NCBI GenBank assembly: GCA_037974335.1
Contig: CM075760.1
Coordinates: forward strand, 20,850,291-20,914,290
Direction of reading: 5' to 3'
Source of the DNA: Prionace glauca
Taxonomy: Eukaryota > Chordata > Chondrichthyes > Carcharhiniformes > Carcharhinidae
DNA: 64,000 nucleotides
Shown here in pieces: positions 24,590 through 35,930 of the stretch (the stretch's first letter is position 1; each line of letters begins with the position of its first letter). The position numbers and the translations under genes are program-made. A model generated the notes under the pieces. That model was not told where the DNA came from, searched no databases, and worked only from the letters and a program-made list of their open reading frames with translations.

Positions 24590-25420
24590 ATAAAGTATTT
24601 ACAGCAGAGAAAAAGGCCATTTTGAAGCGTCATGTATGTTTTGGTCCTCTGAAGGAGCAATTCATCCAAGAACACTCTTGGATGAATTCATACAAGAACA
24701 CAGTCCAGCATTTTGTTCATTTTCAGACAATTATCCAATCCCATTTTGAACCCATTAATTGGCGCTGCCTGCACCACACTCTCAAACAGCACATTCCTGT
24801 TCTGGATCACTCACTGTCTGACAATGTTTTTCGTGATGTCTCCATGTTTCTTCCACCACTTTACTACCACCCGCGCCCTCTGTGTCAAGATCTTTGTCAT
24901 TGACCAGTTTCTCTCTATCTACTCTATCAAGACCCCTCAGGATATTGAATGTCTCATTAAAGTCACATCAGAACTTTCTGTCAAGCAAATTAGTCCGAAC
25001 CTCTCCAAAATATTTTCGTCACCGAAGTTTCTGATCTCTGGAATTATTCTCCTGTTTTTCTTCCCTGCTTCCAGCCTATTGACTTTACATCCTGCCTTAC
25101 GTTCGGTGCCCCAAATTGGAACCATTTTTTTCGGCTAACTATTTTCCATGTGTTAGCTACAAAAATAGCACAACTTCCTTGCTTCTGCATTCTTTTCCCC
25201 AATAGACAAAAAAAAACCAATTCCCTTTTTCTGTTTGCCGCTGTCTGAACCTATCTTGCATCGTGAATGATTTATACACATATTCAGTCCAGTCCCTCGG
25301 CGTCTATATTCACTTTCATGGCCTTTTCATTATTTCCATTTTTCTCTTCAAATTCTGCTGAACAAAACTAATCATGGAACTTTTCTGTGCAATAGGATAA
25401 ATATCCAAATTACTCATCCA
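24590..25420 (-). mobile_element. Old CR1-like LINE
   Basis: In minus orientation it keeps the order of the CR1 C-terminal region: an ERKAG-like segment, a 'LMRHSIS'-type segment near 24950 and a 3' section with GGCCATTTTGAAGCG. It is eroded to fragments. Confidence 0.5.
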
Positions 25421-25969
25421 TTCCACCAATTAGTTTTTTTTTGCGTTCTGAAGTTCTGAATGATCTACTGATGGTTGGCAATGTTTCCAAGTTTTGGATC
25501 GTTCACAGATTTTGAAAGTCTGGTCTCCACTTCAAGCTCTCGGGCGTTATTATGTCGTGAATTTCAATGTTCATATAACCTTTTCCTGGCAATATGACTG
25601 CAAGATTTGTTCTACTCCGAAAAACAGCTACGAATTGTTTCCTGGCACTCAGACAATTTCCTATCCATGTTGCTCCTATCCATTTTATTCTCTGATCTCC
25701 ATAGTTACTCACAAGGCTGCGGTGCAGCACAGTATCACATGAACTTTGGACGCCCATTAAGAGAAATACACTCACAAACTATCTGTTACTCAGCATAAAA
25801 CTCAAACAAGTTAATTAAACTGGATCTGACCTGAACAAATACATTCTGGCTGAATTTGTGAAGAAACATATAATTGGGATGATTTCTGCAGTGATGAAGA
25901 GAGTGAAGATATAAATGCTAAATGTGCTAACGGCACAAAGATAGATCGGAAATTTGGCCGTTGGCGAGG

Positions 25970-26225
25970 GCAGTGGGCATATCTAGAATATTGTGCACAG
26001 TTCTTGTCTCCTTATCTTAAAACAAAGTTAATGTGTTAAAATAATAGTTCAGAGGAGTTTCACTAAACCATTGCCAGCTATGTTTGGGTTATCTTATGAG
26101 AAAAGGTTAGTGACGTCAGGTTTGTACCCAGAGAGTTCAAAAGAGTAAGAGGCAAATTGACTGAAACATTCAGAACTCTAAGTGGTGCTAACAGTGTGGA
26201 TGTTAAACGGAAGTTTACTCTTGTC
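25970..26225 (+). mobile_element. CR1-like fragment
   Basis: Plus-strand wording GAATATTGTGCACAGTTCTTG, AGAGGAGTTTCACTAAACC and GGGTTATCTTATGAGAAAAGG gives residues like EYCAQF, RGVSLNH and GLSYEKR, the CR1 C-terminal order. Short and old. Confidence 0.65.
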
Positions 26226-26340
26226 CAGTGTGTGGCTGTATTGGGTGTGTCTCTGAGTGCAGATATTTTGGGTCTGGTTTCTGCGCCTGTTTCCAATGCT
26301 GTACGGTCCACGGGAGGGCGGTCTCCGATCACTTATCCAA

Positions 26341-26428
26341 CGTAAAAAGTCTGACAACACCTGGTTGTCAGACTTTTTACTGTGTTTACGCCAGTCCAAC
26401 GCCGGCATACCCACATCATGACACTTAT
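26341..26428. mobile_element. Two S3 ends in head-to-head palindrome
   Basis: GTAAAAAGTCTGACAACACC is followed at once by GTTGTCAGACTTTTTACTGTG and the S3 end GCCGGCATACCCACATCATGA. The two halves form a hairpin of about 22 bp stem. It probably arose by inverted truncation of one copy or insertion of one S3 into another. Confidence 0.65.
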
Positions 26429-28117
26429 CCAACATCATACTCTCCTTTTGCAGAAAATGATGATTTGCTGATACGAAAATGAGCAGAGAAAATAAATCTT
26501 ATCAAATCAAATTGCATTTTTTCCGTTCTTTTGATTCAACCTTTAACTTCAATACATTTATTTAACACCAACATCTTCATTCTGAATGAATATCTCTGAA
26601 AGAGACAACATTGAAATGCAAGCATGACTGACCAACAAAAGAACTCGTGTCACTGGAGCTATCGCTCCTGTTTTCAATCAGGAAGCAATTCCAGGTCCTC
26701 TTCGTTCATCTGCTGCACGCAATCAATAAATTGTCATTCCCTGACCCGAATTAAACCCAGGCCGCGATGGTGAGAGGGCTGATTCCAAACAGATGGACCA
26801 TTAGGGAAGATAGCGATGGAACATTTAGCCCGCCTTATCACTTCAGAATTAAAAAAAAATATATACACAAGGAATGTTTGTTGGACAAAAGTCATGTCCA
26901 GAAAGAACATGAATGACTCCTTCAGCCAATGAAACACTAATTGTTGTTACCTGGAACAAGAAATCGACAGTGAGGTGAAATAGTCTCACAGGTTTTTCAT
27001 GTGATTTTTTTAATTTCCAAAACTGTCCAATCTCGTCACTGCTGATACTGTGAAACTTACGAGGTAAACACACAACAGATTTTCGTCACTTCAAACTATC
27101 TGCTTTCCACCTCAGCATTTTGCAGATTTAAAAGCACCGTTCTTTAAAAGTTTTAGACTATCCTCATTGTACTGATTATTACCGACTTGCTGTGTATTTT
27201 ATATACTGATAAAACCTGTACTTGTAATATAAACAACAATAGACATTCTCTGCTGGTGTGGCAGCTTTGTGCGCACATACAATTCTAAACACTTCCATGC
27301 TTTCGCTGTTCTGAATTATAGAGATTATTGCGTTTGCAAACTTGGAAAATATTTTCAAATCACCTGACTCATTTCAAATTGTTTTTGTTAAATGTTAATG
27401 CAGTACATAATCTCACAGCCATAGGACTTTTACAAACCGTTATGTCTTTAATGATATTATACAACTGCAGTTATAGAGAAATGGAGAAAAATTGGGGCAA
27501 GTGCTATTTTCGGAATCTTTGTCAAACACCTTACTGATATCCATATAGACGACATCAACGGCTCGTTTCAATGCTGGGTCTGGTTCGTCCTGCTCAGCCT
27601 CCTAAGTGAGTGAGTTTCTGCAGACGGAAGCTCGCCTCTTCCACCACCAGCATTGTGGCCCGAGTTCCCTTTACTGGGAGACAATGTGGTAGAGAGGCTA
27701 AATCCGCTGTGTCTGTTTCAGGCCCTGAGTTTCTCACTGGTGGAGATGGAGAGCAGGAGCTGGAGTGCCTGGAATTCTTTCTGAAGTTCGTGGTGTGCTG
27801 GGAAGTCATTTTTTTTCTTGCAATGGTTGGGGTTTTATGGGTTGTAGATGATTGAAGCATTCCCATGGGAGGGTATCTCCCAAACAGAATTGATAGGAAA
27901 CAGGCCCTGATAGGAACGTCCCTCACAACCACGCGGATCCATTGCCATGATTCTTTACTAATAACCTATCAACTGCCTTTAAGTGCCCCTCCCGGTTGAT
28001 GGGAATGGCACTGGGTGTCAACTTCCACCCTTGGAAGATCAGACTTAACTTTGGGCAAAGTGATCTTCCCATGAGAAATTCTGCTTGGGGGTTTCCTGTT
28101 GTTGAAGAAGAAATCTG
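26429..28117. other. Intergenic, one CR1-B scrap
   Basis: At about 27517-27567 CTTTGTCAAACACCTTACTG and the bases after it match the CR1-B reverse transcriptase (minus strand, FSKAFDKVAH region). The segment 27594-27932 is open on both strands, but no domain was recognised and I do not call a gene. Confidence 0.45.
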
Positions 28118-29677
28118 TTATTCAGTAAGTAATTTCACAATTGCATTAAATGGAAATCTGATCACATTCTTCAGATCCTCTCTGAATTGTGTCTGGGTCA
28201 CTGCATAAATGTATGTATTGGTGCAGCAACTCAGGAGTTGGAGCATAAATCCCAATTCCCGCACAAATGAAGGGATATAAAAATGAATTAAGTTTAAATT
28301 GTATAATCGTTCACAAAAGGAGTGGATAAGTAAGATTGACCATAGCAGGATAAAATTTCCTGATAGAGCAAACAGTAAGATAATGGATTTTCTTCTCTTC
28401 ACTGTCTCTGGGTCCTTTGAAGTATCCATACGCTTGTGGCTCTGAAGTCTCCTGCGGAATTTTGTGGACCCTAGAATGTGTTTAATGGTGAAAACATTCA
28501 ACAACAGAATCAACAAAAAAGGAATGAACGGTGTTAAAATATAATGCAGATTTTCAACCACTCCCCATGCTGCAGAATAGAGGACATCATTGCCAACATA
28601 ACAAAAATGGGGAATATTCTGAGTCGCATATCTATCACCATACATGAAATACCAGAAAATGTTCTTTACACTGAATAGCACACTCACAGTTCCGAGAACT
28701 ACTGTTGCAGTTTTCTCATTGCAGTATTTTATTTTCAGCTTCTGACAAGTAATAGCCACAAATCGATCAAAGGTGAATGTGACAGTGAACCAGACAGAGC
28801 AATCAGTGACTGCATAAAGAAAGACAGCATGGATATTACATATTTTAAATTGGTAAATGATTAAAAATTGAAACTTCATGGGAATTTGCCTCAAAATGAG
28901 ATCGATGATAATGACCAGTAGATCCGCCGCTGACATGGAAATGAGGTAACGTATCACACTTTTGGAAAGACCACACTTCCCTCGTGACAGGATAAGAATC
29001 GTCAATACATTCACTGTAAGGAAGAGAAATACAATTCACTCGTATTTTAGACTGAGCACAAGAGAAGTAATCTCTCAGGATCCTTGGTAACAGCTGAAAC
29101 ATTTTTATTAAATCCACCTCAGAATACACTGAGTTCACCTATTCTGCTCGAGACAAAGTTCACAGCAGAAAAGCCCCGCTATGATGTAGCAAGAAACCAA
29201 ATTCACCAGTTAATAAAGTCTCCAATTTGCTGCCTTCTTCAGGTTTGTATGTGGGGGCACCATGGTGCCAGTAGGTTTGGAGCAAATGTTTCTGGTCTGG
29301 ATGACTCTGCTTTGATTGTGCTGAAGGCTGTGCAGTTGAAGATGTTAAATCAGCCGATTTGGAATTGGCTGTGAATCATAATACTGGAAATCATGTTACA
29401 TAACGACAACCGTAAAGTGGAAAGATTGAAAGTGAATGTCAGGTAGTGTGAGGATAGCTGTGTGGTAAGGAGAAATGTTTCCAGTGCATTCACAGCAACA
29501 AACCATGAACGTTACACAGAATAATATCAATAACTGGGTAACATAGACAAGGACAATGAACATAGAGAAATATGACTTACCAGTGACACCAACTACAGCA
29601 AGGAACGGGTAGTAAATCCTTTGGATGTCGTAAAATACCCAAAGAATACGAAGCTCAAGTGGTATAATCCAGAACAT
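28118..29677 (-). CDS. GPR139-like class A GPCR, two exons
   Basis: A predicted plasma-membrane seven-transmembrane receptor of 330 residues. Exon 1 is 29677-29581 (32 codons plus one base), the intron begins with a consensus GTAAGT donor at 29580, and the acceptor CTTCCTTACAG ends at 29014. Exon 2 is 29013-28118. Joining them gives GVT-VNVLTILILSRGKCGLSK across TM1, the expected sequence for this family. Visible landmarks are D63 in TM2 (SAADLL), C91 and C170 as the likely disulphide, a DRF triplet at 115-117 in place of DRY, and NTYIY at 298-302 in place of NPxxY. The short C-terminus is FREDLKNVIRFPF. No frame break was seen. The LSRGKCGLSK and YAVTDCSVWFTVTFTFDRFVAI wording is typical of the GPR139/GPR142-like receptors, which are numerous in sharks. 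The ligand is unknown. The start is the first ATG; a TTG lies 15 bases upstream in frame. Confidence 0.88.
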
Positions 29678-30339
29678 AGCTCTGAAATTCAATGATCGCT
29701 GACTGTACTAGAGACCAATCCCAGTTAAACAATATTGCACACAGTGTGAAATTTCCTATTTATAAATCTTCTAATGTCCCCATTGGAACAATTAAACCGT
29801 GAGCTGAGGGACATGAATCACAGTCTCTGAACAAACAAGATGACTTCATTTTTTCTTGTAAATAACATGGTTATTGTCCTTTTTACGCATGTTAAAAAAT
29901 CCGAATGAAGGCAAACATTTTGGTTCATGCACCTTGGCAAAAAAAAGGAACATTGATTAACAATGTGTTGCTGAACTGAAGAGAGTTGAAACCGTTGTGA
30001 GTATTGCTGTCACACATTGTCAGCCAATCCGTTTTCCAACAGATCTCTAAAGACAGATGAGTCAACACCGGGAACAAAATAGTGAGGCTGTAATCATTTT
30101 GTATGCAAGAACACACAACAAAATGGTTGTCAATAAATGCTTACATCTTAAATGTTCTTTAGTTGAAACACATGAACTGTTTGTTGTTTCCATGCATTCA
30201 GGGAAGGCAGAGATGGGATGAAGGTTATCACTGGGAAAACTGAAGGGGAATTGCTAAAAGAGATCATTTCTCCAAAGGGGGTTATTAAAAAATAGAATAT
30301 TTAAAATAAATAAACACGCAAATGTCTATGATATTTCTT
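29678..30339. other. Upstream flank of the GPCR gene, with low-copy block
   Basis: 30020-30205 is the direct partner of 24250-24435. No TATA box or other promoter element could be picked out with confidence. Confidence 0.45.
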
Positions 30340-30520
30340 CGACATAGAACCATAGAATTCCTACAGTTCAGAAGAAAGGTTATCTTGGCCCACCGAGTCT
30401 GCATCCCACCCAGGTCCTCCCCTCTGCCCTATCTCCGTTAGCCCCACACATTTACCATGGCTAATCCACATACTCTAAGGGAAAATAACGGGCAATTTTG
30501 CATGGCCAATCCAACTAATA
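30340..30520 (-). mobile_element. SINE tail fragment
   Basis: CATAGAATTCCTACAGTTCAG, CCACCGAGTCTGCATCC and GCCCCACACATTTACCATGG match the tail half of the SINE at 31516-31805 in reverse. Confidence 0.7.
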
Positions 30521-30734
30521 TGATCTGTCGTAATATAAATGAGGGATGGGTTTTGTGCAGTAATACAGAGACAGAACCGAATGCACCAGATATCGATACA
30601 GCACCTGTACTAATATGAATGCAGACTGGGCCCAGTTCAGTCATTACTGAGAGAGTGTATACAGTATATCACTAACCAGCGTGGTGTTTTCTCATCTAAA
30701 TAGAAACATGACATACTCAGTTTTGACAAAGACA

Positions 30735-31085
30735 AGGTCTTTGTGAACGATAAAATGTGAAGGATAAACTTGCATTTGGTGAATAAAAAGTCCGAAATAC
30801 AATAAAAATTCATGGATAAATCAACATTTTAAATAAATTGCATCAGCTTCCCTGGTGGCCTAGTGGTTAAGATTCGGCGCTCTCAGTACTACAACCTGGG
30901 TTCGGCTCCCGCTCAGGGAATGTAGATTTATTGCTGTACAACAATCCTGCGTTACTTCTCAGTCTGCAACTGTCAGAATCAATATTAGGGAGATTTCTTT
31001 GTTTGTATCTGAATTGGAAAAGTCACATGTGAAGAATCAAAAAGAAATTAAGAGAGCGATAGGCGAGAAAGGGCTGATGGTACGA
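30735..31085 (+). repeat. Low-copy block, third copy of the Glu module
   Basis: AAACTTGCATTTGGTGAATA, CATGGATAAATCAACATTTTA and the stretch after the Glu pseudogene (TTATTGCTGTACAACAATCC, AGGGAGATTTC) match the tandem blocks at 46563 and 48365. This copy is the most diverged of the three. Confidence 0.7.
30849..30920 (+). pseudogene. tRNA-Glu pseudogene
   Basis: The acceptor ends (TCCCTGG and TCAGGGA) and D-arm match tRNA-Glu. The 3' side of the anticodon arm is replaced by AGTACTACAACCT, so the anticodon stem cannot form. The B box is GGTTCGGCTCC. Confidence 0.85.
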
Positions 31086-31515
31086 AATGCTGATGCGGTT
31101 AAAATCTAGCTGTTAATGGGGGAAGATTTATTGTTTCTACTGACACAAATATCTGCAGATCTCGGTCCAAATCTCTGCTTCCATGACAAGAAAACTTTGA
31201 ATTGAATGAAATAGTAAACTCTCCCACCCCCTGTGAAATGGCGGCAGTTTTCACTCAGAAACCAGTAAGTGTGAGTTTAACAATGTGGGAAGGAGAAAGA
31301 CTCAGTTTGAGCGGTGACATTGCGGGAGGAATGGAGAGCTGGAGTTCATCCAGAAAAGCAGCAAATTTAAAATCAATGGTGTCCAATGTTGGATGGTCCA
31401 TTAACGCTGATAATTTAATGTTATTCAGCAGAATTACCACAGGATGGTTTATCACAGATTGATGCTAATACTTTGAATGGAGTGAATTGCAGTGACATTG
31501 AATGCAGTAGAAAGG
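31086..31515. other. Intergenic, no gene seen
   Basis: No recognised repeat or gene. Confidence 0.4.
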
Positions 31516-31805
31516 ACAGCGCGGTAGCACAGTGATTGGCACTGCTGCCTCACAGCGCCAGGGACTCAGGTCCTCGGGTCACCGTCTGTACGGAGTTTGC
31601 ACGTTCTCCCCGTGCCTCCGTGGGTTTCCTCCGGGTGTTCCGGTGTCTGATTCAAAGAAGTGTGTTTTAGTTTGATTGGCCATGCTAAATTGATCCTAGT
31701 GTCACACGGATTAGGAGGATAAATATGTGGGTTTACAGGGAATAGGGCGTGGGTGGGATTGTTGTGGCTGCGGACTCGATGGGCTGAATGGCCTCCTTCT
31801 GGAGG
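31516..31805 (+). mobile_element. tRNA-derived SINE, best-kept copy
   Basis: The copy has an A-box region (GCGCGGTAGCACAGTGATTG), CACTGCTGCCTCACAGCGCC, the GTACGGAGTTTGCACGTTC core, GTGGGTTTCCTCCGGGTG, GGCCATGCTAAATTGATCC and a tail ending CGATGGGCTGAATGGCCTCC. The B box is damaged. This plan is the reference for the other SINE calls in the window. Confidence 0.85.
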
Positions 31806-32199
31806 AATCGAAAGAGGTAATGCAAATATACATTGTTTTGGATGAAACAGCAGGTCAACTAAATATATTTTCACTGTCATGTAAAAGCGGACCTGACATC
31901 TGCATTGAAATGTGATGAGGTTGGAAAAACTCAGGACGTTACATGGCATGTGTGCATCGGGAAACAAAGATAAACCTTCACCTCCATCACCTTTCATTAA
32001 CATTGGGAATGTTTAGAAATAGAGGAAGTTTTTTAAAAAGCGAAATCCAACAAGGAGGAAATAGAACAACACCTGGCAGGATGGAAATTGCGGTGGGTAT
32101 TTAGTCTGTTGCAGTTTGTGTTAATTGATGTTTGAAAACAGTGCGAGACAAAATGCAGGACTGTTTAACAGAGAGCACAGAAAACCAGCAACGGAATCC
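31806..32199. other. Intergenic, no gene seen
   Basis: Nothing recognised beyond the flank of tRNA-Phe. Confidence 0.4.
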
Positions 32200-32272
32200 T
32201 GCCGAAACCCGGGATCGAACCAGGGACCTTTAGATCTTCAGTCTAACGCTCTCCCAACTGAGCTATTTCGGC
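32200..32272 (-). tRNA. tRNA-Phe (GAA)
   Basis: All four stems form: acceptor GCCGAAA with TTTCGGC, a canonical D-arm (TAGCTCAGTTGGGAGAGC), anticodon loop ACTGAAGAT with GAA, and T-arm with GGTTCGATCCC. The discriminator is A. A TTTT terminator lies about a dozen bases downstream on the minus strand (32182-32185). It matches the vertebrate tRNA-Phe sequence closely and is probably active. Confidence 0.97.
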
Positions 32273-32375
32273 CGGCTGATTGGCTGGCTAGCAGACTGGA
32301 AGCTTCCGTCTCCCAAATATCTAAGAGAAAAATGATTTCTGCCTATTCGTTAATGCATCATTTTCAGGTGTTCAT

Positions 32376-32510
32376 TTGATTTGCTTTAAACGTCATGAAT
32401 ACTTTTTTTTTCAAAACTTTAATGCAGTGGGAAACATCATTATTCATTTTGACAGGAGGAAACATCAGAGACACTGTAATATCAATTACTGTGGGAAAAA
32501 GATGGGCTTC
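32376..32510 (+). repeat. Low-copy block also in the inverted arms
   Basis: TTTAATGCAGTGGGAAACAT and TTTTGACAGGAGGAAACATC match 59098-59220 (TTTAATGCAGTGGAAGGGAG, TTTTTACAGGAGGAACCAGC) and the inverted copy near 38400-38470. This ties the Phe region to the same duplicated modules. Confidence 0.6.
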
Positions 32511-32563
32511 TGGAGCCAGTCTAGTTGTTTCTCCAGATCTGCTTGCCCTGAGGTCATCACCCT

Positions 32564-32590
32564 GTTTCTGTAGTACCGTGGTTATCACAA
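32564..32590 (+). pseudogene. tRNA-Val 5' half remnant
   Basis: GTTTCTGTAGTACCGTGGTT then ATCAC matches the acceptor and D-arm of the tRNA-Val at 47116. The anticodon and T-arm are missing. Confidence 0.5.
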
Positions 32591-32747
32591 GACCCAGATT
32601 AATTCTGTAAGTATCTGGGTAGAAATGGGAATGATGGGATGTGTACACGATCCGATTTCAGTTTCAGTTAGAAAAAACAAGCCCATCACCTTAATTCTTG
32701 GGCAGGCAATACAGTCTCACTGTTTGTAATCCTGTTATTTATATCAT

Positions 32748-32880
32748 GATGTGGAGACGCCAGTGTTGGATTGAAGTGGGTACAGAACGCATTCTCACAA
32801 CACCAGGTTAAAGTAAAACAGATTTATTTTGAATTGCGAGCTTTTGGAGCGCTGCTCCTTCATCAGTTTAACTCGGCAGT
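32748..32880 (-). mobile_element. S3 element
   Basis: GATGTGGAGACGCCAGTG, CTCACAACACCAGGTTAAAG and GAGCGCTGCTCCTTCATCAG follow the S3 order. Confidence 0.75.
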
Positions 32881-33050
32881 CAGAAATTCACTGTGTGTGA
32901 GTGCTCTCGAAAGGGGCCACTTGCACACACTGCTTTACGCCAGCAACTTGTTAAGTTGGTAATGTTTCTGTTCGTTGTTCTGTACAAAAACGATACAGTA
33001 CACATTCCTGCATCCAATCTGAGCTGTGAGACCAAAACTCAAATCCATTT

Positions 33051-33132
33051 TGGCAGCGGTGGGACTCGAACCCACGCCTCCGAAGACACTGGAACCTTAA
33101 TCCAGCGCCTTAGACCGCTCGGCCACGCTACC
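33051..33132 (-). tRNA. tRNA-Leu (AAG)
   Basis: An 82-nt type II tRNA with acceptor GGTAGCG paired to CGCTGCC, a long variable arm (TGTCTTCGGAGGC) and anticodon loop TTAAGGT, giving AAG. The B box is GGTTCGAGTCC. T-runs follow downstream on the minus strand. A broken paralogue sits at 47571 with shared flanks. Confidence 0.95.
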
Positions 33133-33229
33133 ACATGAAACGCTCTCACAATAATGTTATTTGATGATAATGTTACTGAAATTCATTAAAAGCAATGGAA
33201 CTTGGAACGGCCATCAGGAGGATTGAGCC

Positions 33230-33760
33230 TGCTCCTTCACTGATTCAGGTAAGTCTGAACTGAGGAACAAACAGAAATCATCTCACCTCAGAAACACAAG
33301 GAGCTGCACACAGTAACATGCAGTGAAGGGCCGGCATCATTTAAACTGTCCTTCAGCTCGTCTCTTCCCAATTTCTGTCAGAAATGACAAGAGAACCTCC
33401 TGTTGGATTTGCTCGGAGTCTGCACTACAGGACACGAGGCGCGATTATATTTTATATGTTCATCCAGGTAACAACCCACATGTGTTTTCTGAGTTTGAAT
33501 GGGAGCAATAAATTTTCAATTTCAGATCAGTAATCCGAACAGCAGGGAAAGAGTCAAACTGTAACCACCAGACCAGCAGCTTACAGCGCGTTTTAGAATT
33601 TACTTTATCCACGCTGCTTTTACTTTAATTTTTACACCAGACCACTTTCATCACAAACAGATTTCTCCCGCAAACTGGCAGCTTCTGATTCAACCATGAA
33701 GTGTTCAGCCAATGAAAACATTCCATGAATACTCCGACAGTTCGAAACTGAACAGAAGTG
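33230..33760. repeat. Inverted repeat arm, partner 35430-35930
   Basis: Shared wording in reverse includes ACAAACAGAAATCATCTCAC, TTTAAACTGTCCTTCAGCTC (near match), TCAGAAATGACAAGAGAACC and TTAGAATTTACTTTATCC. The spacer is about 1.7 kb. The first part (to about 33380) also matches 47690-47880 directly. Confidence 0.75.
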
Positions 33761-34061
33761 TTTCTGAATGTTTTTCAATGCAGATGAGGGAACAGTTTCA
33801 TTATTCAGTGTCAATATAGAGGGTGAAATCTGACTCATTAGCACACAGATTTTCCATTGCAACATCTCAATCGTTAGTACTTTGCAGTCTTTCACTGTCC
33901 TTCTCTTTCTGTGTTTGTTCTTGAACTGTTCTACATGGGAAATTTCCAGCTCTGATGCAATCTTGCAAATCTCACTCGGCTGATTCTAATAGATCTGCTT
34001 TCGATCGGAGAGTCAATCACATCATTATTAATGGTTTGCTGAGATCAAATAATCTTATTTT

Positions 34062-34127
34062 CCTCGGCGGGAATTGAAACTACGCATCACTGGGGAAGTG
34101 CTGAACACAAACCACTGGACGACCAGT
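34062..34127 (-). pseudogene. tRNA-like pseudogene
   Basis: The minus strand shows CTGGTCGTCCAGTGGTTTG as a D-arm-like part and GTTTCAATTCC as B box with CCGCCGAGG at the end. The anticodon arm is not clean, so the identity (Asp- or Glu-like) is unsure. Confidence 0.35.
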
Positions 34128-34139
34128 GAACATCGCTCG

Positions 34140-34699
34140 ACAATCACCAGGCAAGACTGTTCCCTTCCTGTTGGCGAACGCGTCAGTGGTCACGGGCATT
34201 CAGCCTCTGACCTTCGGGTAAGCATTCTCCAAGGCGGCCTTCACGACACACGACAGCGCAGAGTCGCTGAACAGAGACTGATAGCTAAGTTCCGCACACA
34301 TGAGGACGGTCTCAACAGGGATCTTGGGTTCATGTCGCACTATCTGTAACCCCCGTGACTTGCCTGGGTTTGCAAAACTTCACTCACTGTGCTGTCTGGA
34401 GACAATATACATCTCTTTAACCTGTGATCAGTGCTCCTTCCACACACAATGTCAGCCACTTCAGGACTCGAACAGCAGGTTAGGTGTAAAGATTCGCATT
34501 CTAATCAGTAATCTCTGAACTGTCTGTGCTTTATATGCTCTGTCCGAGGCCAGAACTCTCCATTCACCTGACGAAGAGGCAGTCCCCTCGAAAGCTCGTG
34601 AGTATATTATCAAATAAATCGGTTGGACTAAAACCTAGTGTTGTCAGACTTTTTACTGTGTTTACGCCAGTCCAACGCCGGCATACCCACATCATGACT
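34140..34699 (+). mobile_element. Retroelement 3' part ending in S3
   Basis: The first part codes for DLRVSILQGGLHDTRQRRVA, then EQRLIAKFRTHEDGLNRDLG and a stop after FMSHYL. A UTR then runs into the S3 sequence (ACCTGACGAAGAGGCAG to CCCACATCATGAC). This suggests the short S3 copies are 5'-truncated ends of this element. The (R)xAExxxIxKFxTxxxGLN pattern recalls the C-terminal part of some LINE or Penelope-type proteins, but the family is not settled. Confidence 0.6.
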
Positions 34700-35429
34700 A
34701 TTATCCGAAAAAGGCAGGCATGAAGATGTTTTTACATAGATGGGTCACTGGGTGGCGCAGTGGCTCTTTCACTGAACAGCCTTTAGTTCAACCACATTCC
34801 ACACATGACAGCGGGAACATGCCTGTCTGGGAAAGGGGGCAGCCCTATAATAGGGAAAATGGAGCCCAGTCGATGGGTTTTTGAGAGCGGAATTAAGCCA
34901 AGGCAGAGGCAGTTATTTTTTTATTTAAAATTTATTTAAAATTTCAGACAATATTTTACAGTGATTTTTTTTAAGTTAGAAAAGTGAACAGAACGATCGA
35001 GCTTCACATTGAGAACAGAACAAATGCACAGGGAATCCGTCAATATTTGTACATCTGTTACATACACCACAAAGAGAATACAGACCTTAATAGAAAGATG
35101 AATTAACAGATGTGAATAAGGAATGAGAAAAGTTTCTTATGTATACATGAAATTTAAACTACGGGAAAACTATTAACCACAGTTGCATTGTAACAAAAAA
35201 AAGTCTCGTATTTTTCACACTGGAAACTGATGTAACGTCTACGATTGTCTCAGTTACAGATTCAGAATGATAAAATGAGAGAATAGAATAACCGAGAGCA
35301 GATATTGCATTTGAGTCACAGAGAGATCTTGATAATCAGCCCAGAGTCAAAAAATTCAACTCATCACTTGATCTATAAAATAAAGACACAACAATGAAGC
35401 AGATGTTCCTGATGTTGGGGCATTAATAT
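34700..35429. other. Intergenic, no gene seen
   Basis: AT-rich around 34910-34970 (TTATTTAAAATTTATT). No gene or firm repeat. Confidence 0.4.
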
Positions 35430-35930
35430 TGGAGTTTTTATTCATGGAATGTTGTCATTGGCTGAACACACCATGGTTGAATAAGAATCTGTCATTTTGC
35501 AGGAAAAAGCTATTTCTGTGAAAGTGGCCTGGTGTGAAAACTAAAGTAACAAATACAGCGCGGATAAAGTAAATTCTAAAACATGCTGTTGGGTAAGCTG
35601 GTGATTAGAGTTTGTATTTTAAGCTGCTGTTTAGATTTCAGGTCTGAAATTGAAGATTTATTGCTCTCATCAAAACTCTGAAAACAAATGTGAGATATTG
35701 CCTGGATGAACATATAAAACATAATTTTGCCTCGAGTCCTGGAGTGCAGACACTGAGCAAATTCAACTGGAGGTTCTCTTGTCATTTCTGGCAGGAAATT
35801 GGGAAGAGACGAGCTTAAGGACAGTTTAAATGATGTCGGTCCTTTACAGCATGTTACTGTGTGCAGCTCATTGTGTTTCTGAAGTGAGATGATTTCTGTT
35901 TGTTACTCAGTTCAGACAGGAATGCGCACA
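35430..35930. repeat. Inverted repeat arm, partner 33230-33760
   Basis: The reverse complement of this stretch runs parallel to 33230-33760 over most of its length. The Leu tRNA near the other arm has no counterpart here. Confidence 0.75.

Noticed and set aside
27594-27932. Open frames on both strands (81 and 112 codons)
   Set aside because: No recognisable motif. Adjacent to a LINE scrap, and both strands are open by composition.
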